Positions 45,476-57,133 of a DNA stretch of 64,000 nt are shown piece by piece. The translations under genes and the position numbers were made by a program. This DNA is from Adiantum capillus-veneris (lineage: Eukaryota; Streptophyta; Polypodiopsida; Polypodiales; Pteridaceae), in assembly GCA_014529385.2 (NCBI GenBank), contig CM043957.1, positions 88,703,381 through 88,767,380 on the forward strand, given 5' to 3'. The notes under the pieces are model-generated. The model had not been told where the DNA came from, ran no database searches, and worked only from the letters and a program-made list of their open reading frames with translations. The stretch's first letter is position 1; the number at the start of each line of letters is the position of its first letter.

Positions 45476-46149
45476 CCTATAAGCTAAGTCACTTCGACAT
45501 CAATTATGAATTTGTTCCTGGAAATACAAACAACGTGGATGATCTACTTTCCTGTATCAAAATGACATAATCAGTCACTTCACACTACAGAATAAAAGTG
45601 ACTTCAGCCATGACAAAAAATCTCACTCCCTAAAAGTCACTTTAAATAATACTACGACACATAGCCCAGCTTGTAAATTAAGCAAGTGCTCAAACCTGTA
45701 TAAAAGGAGGCCTTGTAGTCTTAGTAAGGGGCATGTTTATGCTATCGATATACCTCTTAGCATTGTGAGAAAACCCTATGTAATCTCCAGCAATATTAGT
45801 TTCTTCTTTAGTTTTAACTGTATCTGCACTCGAATCTGTGTCACTTGTCATTGCTCTGCTCTTAATTCTTCTAATCTAATCTCGCCCCTAAATTGGTATA
45901 AGAGCCATTGCTGCTTGTTGATTATGATTAACCGTGTGAGGGATCACTAGTAAACTTTGAGTGCTCGTGAGGATTGCCTAGATATTGTGGTTGGAGCTTC
46001 TTTTGCTGTTTCGTCGCCATCACAAGGCAAGGTTCCGCTTAGACACAGACATCATCAGCTCTATCAGACTCCTTTTATCCCACGTTCTAGTACTTTGCAT
46101 ATCTGCAATCCAACACCCTAAAGAGCTAGCTACCTCTTAGGCATAATTT
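45476..46149 (+). promoter_or_regulatory. Caulimovirid intergenic region: TATA box and primer site (right block)
   Basis: Contains TATAAAAGG at 45699-45707, a good plant TATA box, and the primer site TGGTATAAGAGC at 45894-45905 (one change from the tRNA-Met complement), 187 bp downstream. Upstream, AGTGACTT/AAGTCACTT-type inverted motifs occur near 45570-45650. If active, this promoter would read rightward through movement protein into the tandem array. Confidence 0.75.
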
Positions 46150-47340
46150 AACTCCCCACATGGCAATGATCATATCTTCTTTCAAGAAGTTGTTGTCCGA
46201 CAATGTAGAAATGGAAGAAGCCAATCCAAATGGTAGATAGATTTTACCTTTCTGCCAACACGTTGTACCATGAAACTCATGGAAAGCTAACAATAAGGGA
46301 TAGTGATTCCAAGTATCATATTATCCACCTCTTCGAGGAGCTTTCTGAGTTTAGGAATCGGGCATTACGCAAAGGGCATCAATTTGTACATATAGGATAT
46401 ATAGCTACTGGCATAATACCCTTGCTTAGAAAAGGTCTTAATGTTTCATGTATTGGAGCATTACTAGATACCAGCCATAGGAGTCTGCCATACCAAACCA
46501 TTAGTATTCTCCAAGGTAGTTTATCGAATGGTCCCATATATATAGAATGTTTTTCAAACTTTCCCTGTAGGCTTATTGATAAATATTTTGATGAAGAATC
46601 TCTCTCTTAATCCAAACGCATGGCTTAGATCTAAAGCATAGCCCATATCATTTGCAAATTGCCTATAGAATGATCATTCGAACTGTCAACGCTTGTCTTC
46701 CCTTTGTGTATAATTCTGGTTACCTTCAAGAAGATGCATCTCAAACCAAAGCCCAAAATATTGTAATGAAAGTAGATGATACCACTCAGAGAACTTTACC
46801 TGAAATGGTAAACTGGCAAGAAGTCGAGTTTCCTTCAGAATGGAAACTGAATATCTCAAAGACGCTGTTAAATGAAGTTCAACAACCAGTGCCTTTGAAT
46901 ATTCAGCGGCTTGGATCGACTGATCAATACAAGGTATTAAGCCGATCTTGATCTAAGAAGGATATTGCTTCTGTTTTAGCCAAACCTATCTACAAGATGC
47001 AGTTTGATGAACCTGACTCTCGAGCCTCTAGCTATTCTTCTACCTTCACTTCTCATTGATGCAATAATCCTCCACCTTTGGCTTGCATACATCCAGAGAC
47101 TTATAAGGATTATGAAGGGTTGTTTCGATGTAAACTCTACAATAGAATTATTGTAGCCGAGTTCGTTTCTAATGGAATTGATCTCTTAGCCAAGGCAGCC
47201 ATTCAAGAAAATAAACTCTCTTACAGTCTCCCCTATATTGTGCCAACACCCAATACACGTCTTCAACCTTTGGACTCCACCTCCAATTGGCATACCAATG
47301 CTTTAAAAGAAATTGATGCATTGCAATATTAGGTGATTTC
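46150..47340 (+). pseudogene. Endogenous caulimovirid movement protein (right block)
   Basis: Counterpart of 40815-42132, open in pieces 46230-46610, 46652-46951 and 47078-47332. GSLSNGPIYIECFSNFPC is near 46516-46570 and LPEMVNWQEVEFPSEWK near 46797-46850. Stops occur near 46608, 46949 and about 47058. Between its end and the first tandem unit lies the natural capsid-ORF start region (47341-47554), which the other units lack. Confidence 0.65.
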
Positions 47341-47554
47341 CAAACTGTCTACTTTTTCTCAGTCTCACACTCCTACTTTTTTTCCCTGGGGGTATTTCCT
47401 CCTGATAAAAAAGGTAAAGAAAAAATAACTGATGAATACCAACTAGATTTACAGCAAGTAATTAGTTTGGTGGTAGCCCAAAACATAAAGATTTTTCTAG
47501 GATGTTTTCGACTGTCCTTCATGAACCAGTGATCAAGTCGGTAACACACTTTGC

Positions 47555-50058
47555 ACCAAAAATTTCACCCTTTGCAAATGAAGACGCTGAGGATGGATTT
47601 AATCCCTATCAAAGATGGGGAGTAAATACCCAGGTACCAAATTGGTAGTAAAGGCAACAAATGGGTAAAGTAATCAAGATAATATTGCCTAAGATTTTGA
47701 ATGTATAGTCTTTCAAGATGATAGCTGTGTGAAATATGAAGAAGAAGAATTGGATGCATTATACATCTTTCTTCCACATATATTTCCAGTCCTTGATGAG
47801 TCCTCAGAAAATAATTCAGATATCAGCTATGAAAAAGAAGTCAGAAAGATAAATCCAATCAAAATGGAAACACCTAAGGTGAAAGTCAAAACCCCTTCAT
47901 CGTCCTCTACAACAATGCTCAAAGGTGTCACAAAGATTGGTGACATGACTATCCTTGACATAGATGGGCTCACTCAAGAACAGGTATGGAAGGTTTTTAA
48001 GTTTATCTACAATTCATCTCATTATGGGATCCACTACAAAGATCTTACACAATGACAATCAGTGTCTATGATAATCGCTGGATTTTAAGGAATGCTGCGA
48101 GCCTGGTGGGATGATCTAAGCACGAATAGCAAAGCTTATATTATGCAAGGAGGACAAGAAGGCCGCAAAAAAATGATAATTTTCATTATTCTTTGCAACA
48201 CTAGTCATCCAATTTTGGGGTCAACCAACAAAATACAAGAAAGGAATAAATTTTTAAAGGAGAAAACTATGTGACCTAACTCAGATTCAGAAATACCAAC
48301 AACACATGACACATTTGATGTATCAATTTCCACGTGGGTATTTCAAATCAGAATACAAGCAATATTATATCAACTCATTCCCCGAGTCATTTGCAAATCT
48401 GGTCAAAGAAAGAATCAAAGCAACTGGCTTGCATCTTAATGAAAACATTTCTCTAGCACATATGAACTCTTTTGTGGATGAAGTTACTGATCTAGAATGT
48501 GCTAGGATAAGGGTTAAAAGGGAAATCAAGCAGGTGCAAGGGCTCAAATCTAGTTTCTATGGTAAAGAGACAAAGGCCAAAACCTTTGGATGCATAGACA
48601 AAACAAAGTGCACCTGCAAGTTCCTAGTGAGGCGGTTTGTGTTAGACACTACTTATAGAGCAGTCTCTTCAGAAGCATTGTGGATCATGTGTTAGACACT
48701 ACTTGTAGAGCAGTCTCTTCAAAAGCATTGTGGATCATTGGTGATTTCCAGGGGAGCCCACAGTGGCTTGGTTGATCCATGCATGTATCTGAGGTTCGAG
48801 ACGACATAGTCTCGATTTTCTTGTTGGCATGCATTGAGGGAGAGACGTGTCTCCTTTGCAGGTGAGATCCACCATGCTCATGAGACGAGAATTTATCTAT
48901 GCAAGGAATGCCAGTAGACTTTGTAGAGACAGAGGTAGAGTGATGGTGCTCTAATGAGACACAACATGTGCTGTCAGAGTCTACGCAGACAGAGGTAGAG
49001 AGAGCATAGGTGACATTTCAGTTTTTGCTAACCACTCTGATGAAACATAATTTTCAGATGAAAGTCAACGAATGCTTACCAACATGGTCAGAAAACCTTT
49101 TTCATTTCCTAATAAAAAAAGGTATGGTTCTTCTAGCTCTAATTATAGTCCTAGTTCATCAGATGAAACGAAATCATGGAAAAGTCAACAGCCACCACTC
49201 AAGATAAATCTCTCAAGAACAACGCAGCAAAGGTATACCTCTTTGCCTTTGTTCAGAAATATGGTAGAACATGCCAATTACATTGCTCAACAAGAAGAAT
49301 GGAAGAGATTTATACACCCTGGACTGCGACAAGCACAGCCAAGCAATAGAGCTGAGGAGAGTTTTCACAAACCAAATGTGATGCAAAATCAAGCCTCGAC
49401 TTCCAACTCACACCCCATGAATGAGGCCTCTCAATATTTTCAGATCTGCAGTAAGAATGATAAAGCCATCTTAGAAGCTATCCAACAGGTAAATACCAAA
49501 TTTGACCAATTGCATCAACAACTTCGTTCTGTAAAATCCCAATGAGCCACTGTCGAAGCTAAGCTTGAACATGTGTTTGGAATAGTGCACCATTTGTTAG
49601 ATTTGGCTGCCTTAGCACAAGTTGTTGCTGAACCTTCTTCTGAATGGATCCCTGATAGAAATTTGAATGGTTGCAGCATAATTGAATTTGATCCAAGATA
49701 TAATAGGGCCTTTTACTCTGAAGCATGGATCAAGTTTCATCAAGAACAATCATTTCAACTCGATGCTCTATGGGAATCAGGATCAGTAATCTCATACATC
49801 AATCAAGCATTGGTCCCACACCATCTAACTCAATTGCTTTCCTACGGAATTACAGTATCCTATGCTGATAATTCTAAAGGAAGAATCAACAAAATTATCT
49901 CTTGTAAATTGGCTCTTGGGAATTCTAAAATGCAAGTTACCCTTTACTTGCATCCGCATCCTAATACTCATCTTACCCTCGATGCCGACATTACTTCACA
50001 ACTTACTCCTTACACTATTTCCACCGATTTTTCTATTCAATTTTGATTTAATGGTACT
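47555..50058 (+). pseudogene. Array unit 1: capsid-protease with foreign insertion
   Basis: Acidic segment 47729-48055, capsid core pieces 48092-48274 and 48306-48620 (frame breaks near 48170 and 48270). At 48621 the basic/zinc-knuckle part is replaced by non-viral DNA up to about 49008. The spacer and coiled coil resume (49016-49545, one TGA near 49543). Protease 49573-50046 is open, but its active site reads ESG (Asp to Glu). Last codons before the junction include a TGA where other units have TGG. Confidence 0.75.
48621..49008. other. 388-bp foreign insertion in array unit 1
   Basis: Not present in the other units. It begins with two 50-bp tandem copies (48639-48688, 48689-48738; GTGTTAGACACTACTT start, two differences) and later carries GACAGAGGTAGAG twice (near 48927 and 48988). 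It replaces roughly 250 bp of viral basic/knuckle sequence, so it is an insertion with deletion or filler-type repair. Its origin is unknown. Confidence 0.7.
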
Positions 50059-52256
50059 CCAAAAATGTCACCCTTTGCAAATGAAGACGCTCAGGATGGA
50101 TTTAATCCCTATCAAAGATGGGGAGTAAATGCCTAGGTACAAAATTGGCAATAAAGGCAACAAATGGGTGAAGTAATCAGGATAATATTGCCTGAAGATT
50201 CTGAATGGATAGTCTTTCAAGATGATAGCTATGTGGAATATGAAGAAGAAGAATTGGATGAACTCGATATATTTCTTCCACATATATTTCCAGCCCCTGA
50301 AGTGTCTTCATATGATAATTTAGATATCAGCTGTGAAGAAGAAGAAGTCAGAAAGATAAATCCAATCAAAATGGAAACAAATGCGGTACAAGTCAAAACC
50401 CCTTCGTCGTCCTCTACAACAACGCTCAAAGGTGTCACAAAGATTGGTGACATTACTATCCTTGACATAGATGGGCTCACTCAAGAATAGGTATGGAAGG
50501 TTTTTGTGTTTATCTACAATTCACCTCATTACGGGACCCACTACAAAGATCTTACACAACGACAATAAGTGTCTATGATAATTGCTGGATTTCAAGGAAT
50601 GCTGCGAGTGTGGTGGGATAATCTAAGCATAGATAGCAAAGCTTATATTATGCAAGGAGGACTAGAAGACAACAAAAAATTTGATAATGTAACCTCATTA
50701 TTCTTTGCAACACTAGTATCAATTTCCACGGTGGTATTTCAAAGAAGAATACAAGCAATATTATATCAATTCATTCCCTGAGTCATTTGCAAATCTAGTG
50801 AAAGAAAGAATCAAAGCAGCTGGCTTGCATGTTGATGAAAACATTACTCTAGCATAGATCAACTCTTTTTTGGATGAAGTTACTGATCTAGAATGTGTTA
50901 GGATAAGGTTTAAAAGGAAAATCAAGCAAACAAAAGGGTTCAACTCCAGTTTCTATGAAAAACAGTCAAAGGCCAAAACCTTTGGATGCAGAGACAAAAC
51001 AAAGTGCACCTGCAAGATCAAACGCCGCAAAAATAAGTATGTTAAGAAATGTAAGGTAGCACGAGGGAAGCGTAAACTTAGCAAAGTAGAAAGAAAACCG
51101 GTAAGGTGATACATAGGTAACAAAGAAGGGCATATTGCTCCAGAATGACCTCAACAAAAGAAAATATTCAAAAATGCAATAATGAGGGATAACTATGAAT
51201 ATGAGGTAATCTACTGCAATCTTTTGCAAACGAAAGATATCCCTATTGCTCAATATACACAGTATGATTCCAATGAAGAACAATCAGATGACAGTTCTAC
51301 AAGTGAATCATTTTCTGCTAACCACTCAGATGAACCAGAATTTTTAGATGACAGTCAACCAACGCTTACAACCATGGTCAGAAAACCTTTTTCATTCCTA
51401 AGCAATAAAGGTATGTTTCTTCTAGTTCCGATTCTGGTCCTAGTTCATCAGATGAAATGGAAACATGGACAAGTCAATAGCCACCAATCAAGCTAAATCT
51501 CTCAAGAAAGGAGCAGCAAAGGTATACCTCTTTGCCTTTGTTCAAAAATATGGTAGACAAGACAATTCCATTGCTCAACAAGAAGAATGGAAGAGATTTA
51601 TGCGCCCAGGACTGCGAAAAGCACATCCAAGCAATAGAGCTGAGGAGAGTTTTCACAAACCAAATGTGATGCAAAATCAAGGCTCGACTTCCAACTCACA
51701 CCCATGAATGAGGCCTCTCAATATATTCAAATCTGTAGTAAGAATGATAAAGCCATCCTAGAAGCTATCCAACAGGTAAATACCAAATGTGACCAATTTC
51801 ATCAACAACTTTGTTCTGTAGAATCCCAACTAGCCACCATCAAAGCTAAGCTTGACCATGTGTTTGGAATAGTTGCACCATTTATCAGATTTGGCTACCT
51901 TAGCACAAGATTCTACTGAAGCATGGATCAAGTTTCATCAGGAACAATCATTTCAACTGGATGCTCTATGGGATTCAAGATTAGTAATCTCATACATCAA
52001 TCAAGCATTGGTCCCACAATAGCTGACTCACCTGCTTTCCTATGGAATTACAGTATCCTATGCTAATAATTTTAAAGGAAGAATCAACAAAATTCTCTCT
52101 TGTAAACACGCTCTTGGGCGAGCTAAAATGCAAGTTACCCTTTACCTACATCCTCATCCTAATACTCATCTTACCCTCGGTGCTGACGTTATTTCACAAC
52201 TTACTCCTTACACTATTTCCACCGATCCTTCTATTCAATTTTGGTTGAATGGTACT
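50059..52256 (+). pseudogene. Array unit 2: capsid-protease, internally deleted
   Basis: Shortest full unit. Acidic segment 50164-50490 is open. The capsid core lost about 110 bp near 50718 (joining ACACTAGT to ATCAATTTCC). Basic part 50870-51109 is open, and the knuckle is destroyed by TGA near 51107 and loss of its first Cys. The spacer is open 51182-51480, the coiled coil 51704-51890. A deletion near 51907 removes about 120 bp before protease, whose active site reads DSR. Confidence 0.75.
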
Positions 52257-54733
52257 CCAAAAATGTCACCCTTTGCAAATGAAGATGCTAAGAATGGATT
52301 TAATCCCTATCAATCATGGGGAGTACATGCCCAGGTACAAAATTGACAATAAAGGCAACAAATGGGCAAAGTAATCAGGATAATATTGCCTAAAGATTTT
52401 GAATGGATAGTATTTCAAGATGATAACTGTGTGGAATATGAAGAAGAAGAATTGGATGAATTAGATATCTTTCTTCCACATATATTTCCAGCCCCTGAAG
52501 AAGAAGATAATTCAGATATCAGTTGTGAAGAAGAAGTCAGAAAGATAAATCCAATCAAAATGGAAAAAGATAAGGTAAAAGTCAAAACCCCTTCATTGTC
52601 CTCTACAAGAACGCTCAAAGGCATCACAAAGATTGGTGACATTACTATCCTTGACATAGATGGGCTCACTCAAGAACATGTATGAAAGGTTTTTGAGTTT
52701 ATCTACAATTCAAGTCATTACAGGATCCACTACAAAGATCTTACACAATGACAATCAGTGTCTATGATAATTGCTAGATTTCAAGGAAGAATGCGAGCGT
52801 GGTGGGATAATCTAAGCACACATAGCAAAGCTTACATTATGCAAGGAGGACAAGAAGACCGCAAAAATTTTGATAATATAATTTCATTATTCTTTGCAGC
52901 ACTAGTCATGCAATTTTTGGGGTCAACCAACAAAATACAAGAAAGGAATAAAGAAGCTTTTTTCAGGAGCAAACTATGTGACCTGACTCAGATTAAGAAA
53001 TACCAACAACACATGACACATTTGATGTATCAATTTCCACGTGGGTATTTCGTATCATAATACAAGCAGTATTATATCAACTCATTCCCTTAGTCATTTG
53101 CAAGCACTATTATATCAACTCATTCCCTTGATATAATACAAGCAATATTATATCAACTCATTCCCTTAGTCATTTGCAAATCTGGTCAAAGAAAGAATCA
53201 AAGCAGCTGGCTTGCATCTTGATGAAAACATTTCTCTATCAACTCTTTTGGGGATGAAGTTACAGATCTAGGATGTGCTAGGATAAGGGTTAAAAGGGAA
53301 ATCAAGCAGGTGAAAGGGTTCAACTCTAGTTTTTGTGATAAAGAGACAAAGGCCAAAACCTTTGGATGCAGAGACAAAACAAAGTGCACCTGCAAGATCA
53401 ACCGCAAAAATAAGTATGTTAAGAAATTGAAGGTAGCACGAAGGAAGCATAAACTTAGCAAAGAAGAAAGGAAACAGGTAAGGTTACACATATGCATCGA
53501 ATAAGGGAATATTGCTCTAGAATGTCCTCAACGAAAGAAAAAAATCAAAAATGCAATACTGAGGGATAACTACGAATATGAGGTAATCTACTGCAATGTT
53601 TTGCAAACAAATGATATCCCTATTGCTGAATATACACAATATGATTCCGATGAAGAACAATCAGGTGACAATTCTACAAGTGAATCAATTTCTGCTAACC
53701 ACTCTGATGAACCAGAATTTTTAGATGACAGTCAACCAAGGCTTACCAACATGGTCAGAAAACCTTTTTCATTTCCAAAGCAAAAAAAGTATGTTTCTTC
53801 TAGCTTTGATTTTAGTCCTATTTCATCAGATGAAACAAAATCTTGGTGGAAAAGTCAACAGCCACCACTCAAGCTACCACTCAAGCTAAATCTCTCAAGA
53901 AAGGAGCAGTAAAAGTATACCCCTTTTCCTTTGTTTATAAATATGGTATAACATGCCAATTCCATTGCTCAACAAGAAGAATGGAAGAGATTCATGCACC
54001 CAGGACTGTGACAAGCACAACCGAGCAATAGAACAGAGGATAGTTTTCACAAACCAAATGTGATGTAGAATCAAGCCTTGACTTCCAACTCACACCCCAT
54101 GACTGAGGCCTCTCAATATATTCAAATCTGCAGTAAGAATGATAAAGCCATCCTAGAAGCTATCGAGCAGGTAAATACCAAATGTGACCAATTGGATCAA
54201 TAGCGTCGTTCTGTAGAATCCCAACTAGCCGATGTCGAAGCTAAGCTTGACCATGTGTTTGGAATAGTGCACCATTTGTCAGATTTGGCTGCCTTAGCAC
54301 AAGTTACTGGTGAACCTACTTCTGAATGGATCCCTGATAGAAATTTGAATGGTTGCAGCATAATTGAATTTGATCCAAGATATAACAGGGCCTTTTACTC
54401 TGGATCAAGTTTCATTAGGAGAAATCATTTCAAGTGGATACTCTATGGGATTCAAGATGAGTAGTCTCATACATCAATCAAGCATTGGTCCCACAACAGC
54501 TGACTCAACTGCTTTCCTTTAGAATTAAAGTATCCTATGCTGATAATTCTAAAGGAAGAATCAACAAAATTGTCTCTTGTAAACTCGCTCTTGGGCGTGC
54601 TAAAATGCAAGTTACCCTTTACTTGCATCTGTATCCTAATATTGATCTTACCCTCGGTGGAGACAGTATTTCACAACTTACTCCTTACACCATTGCCACC
54701 GATTATTCTATTCAATTTCGGTTGAATGGTACT
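52257..54733 (+). pseudogene. Array unit 3: capsid-protease with local triplication
   Basis: Acidic segment 52362-52685, capsid core 52758-53060, basic part 53310-53504 with a broken knuckle. ATTATATCAACTCATTCCCT occurs three times within 53069-53166, a local triplication inside the core. The protease active site is DSR followed directly by TGA near 54462. Coiled coil near 54120-54240 has a TAG. Confidence 0.75.
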
Positions 54734-57133
54734 CCAGAAATGTCACCCTTTGCAGATGAAGACGCTGAGGATGGATTTAATCCCTATCAAAGATGAAGAG
54801 TAAATTCCTAGGTACCAAATTGGCGGCAAAGGAAACAAATGGGTGAAGTAATCAGGACAATATTGCTTGAAGATTTTGAATGGATAGTCTTTCAAGATGA
54901 TAGCTGTGTGGAATATGAGGAAGAAGAATTGGATGAATTAGATATCTTTCTTCCACAAATATTTCCAGCCCCTGATGAGTCTTCAGACGATAATTCAGAT
55001 ATTAGCTGTAAAGAAGAAGTCAGAAAGATAAATCCAATCAAAGAGGAAACATATTAAGTAAAAGTCAAAACCCCTTTATCGTCCTCTATAACAACGCTCA
55101 AAGGTGTCACAAAGATTGGTGAAATGACTATCCTTGACATCTATGGGCTCACTCAAGAACATGTATGGAAGGTTTTTAAGTTTATTTACAATTCAGCTCA
55201 TTACAGGATCCACTACAAAGATCTTACACAACGACAATCAGTGTCTATGATAATCGTTGGAATTCAAGGAATTCTACGAGCATAGTGGGATGATCTAAGC
55301 ACAAATAGCAAAGCATAGCGAAAATTTTGATAATGTAATTTCATTATTCTTTGTAGCACTAGTCATGCAATTTTTGGGGTCAACCAATAAAATACAAGAA
55401 AGGCATAGAGAAGCTTTTTTCAGGAGCAAACTATGTGACCTGACTCATATTAAGAAATACCAACAATACATTACACACTTGATGTATCAATTTCCAGGTG
55501 GGTATTTCAAAGAAAAATACAAGCAATATTATATCAACTCATTCAAGAATCAAAGAAGCTGGCTTGGATCTTAATAAAAACATTTCTCTAGCATAGATCA
55601 ACTCTTTTGTGGATGAAGTTATTGAACTAGAATGTGTTAGGATAAGGGTTAAAAGGGACATTCAACAGGTAAAAGGGTTCAACTCTAGTTTCTGCGATAA
55701 AGAGACAAAGGCCAAAACCTTTGGATGCAGAGACATAACAAAGTGCATCTGCAAGATCAAACACCACAAAAATAAGTATGGTAAGAAATTCAAGGTAGCA
55801 CGAAGGAAGAGTAAACTTAGCAAAGAAGAAAGGAAACAGGTAAGGTGCTACATATGTAACAAACAAGGGCATATTTCTTCAGAATGTCCTCAATGAAGGA
55901 AAAAATTTGGAAATGCAATACTCAGGGATAACTACAAATATGAGGTAATCTACTACAATGTTTTGCAAACAAAAGATATCCCTATTGGTCAATATACACA
56001 ATATGATTCCGATGAAGAACAATTAGGTGACAGTTCTACAAGTGAATCATCTTTTGCTAACCACTCTAATGAACCAAAATTTTTAAATGACAGTTAACCA
56101 AGGCTTACCAACACGGTCAGAAAACCTTTTTCATTTTCTAAGCAAAAAGGTATGTTTCTTCTAGCTCTAATTCTAGTCCTAGTTCATCAGACGAAATGAA
56201 ATGTTTCTTCTAGCTCTAATTCTAGTCCTAGTTCATCAGAAGAAACGAAATCATGGAAAAGTTAAAAGCCACCACTCAAGCTAAATCTCTCAAGAAAGGA
56301 GCAACAAAGGTATACCCCTTTGCCTTTGTTCAGAAATATGGTAGAACATGCCAATTCCATTGCCTAACAAGAAGAATGGAAGAGATTTATGCACCCAAGA
56401 CTACAATAAGCACACCTAAGCAATAGAGCTGAGGAGAGTTTTCACAAACCAAATTGATGCAGAATCAAGCATTGACTTCCAACTCACACCCCATGAATGA
56501 GGCCTCTGAATATATTCAAATCTACAGTAAGAATGATAAAGCCATCTTCGAAGCTATCCAACAGGTAAATACCAAATGTGACCAATTGCATCAATAGCTT
56601 TGTTCTGTAGAGTCCCAACGAGCCTTTGTCAGAGCTAAGCTTGACCATGTGTTTGGAATAGTGCACCATTTGTCATATTTGGTTGCCTTACCACAAGTTG
56701 TTGTTGAACCTACTTTTGAATGAATTCCTGTTATAAATTTAAATGGTTGCAACATAATTGAATTTTATCCAAGATATAATAGGCCTTTTACTCTGAAGCA
56801 TGGATCAAGTTTCACCAGGAACAATCATTTCAACTGGATGCTCTATGGGATTCAGGATCAGTAATCTCATACATTAATCAAGCATTGGTCTCACAACAGC
56901 TGATTCAATTGCTTTCCTACGTAATTACAGTATCCTATGGTGATAATTCTAAAGGAATAATCAACAAAATTGTCTTTTGTAAACTGTCTCTTGGGCGTGC
57001 TAAAATGCAAGTTACCCTTTACTTGCATCTGCATCCTAATACTCATCTTACCCTCGGTGCCGACATTATTATACAACCTACTCCTTACACCATTGCCACC
57101 GATTCTTGTATTCAATTTTGGTTGAATGGTACC
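54734..57133 (+). pseudogene. Array unit 4: capsid-protease, knuckle and DSG retained
   Basis: Acidic segment 54839-55057, core pieces to 55574 with a deletion near 55315. Basic part plus intact CCHC knuckle (CYICNKQGHISSEC near 55846-55887) lies in the open stretch 55609-55896. 56152-56200 and 56201-56249 are a 49-bp tandem duplication in the spacer. The protease keeps DSG (56849-56857) and is open 56885-57120 beyond it. It has stops near 56096, 56600 and 56725. Confidence 0.75.
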
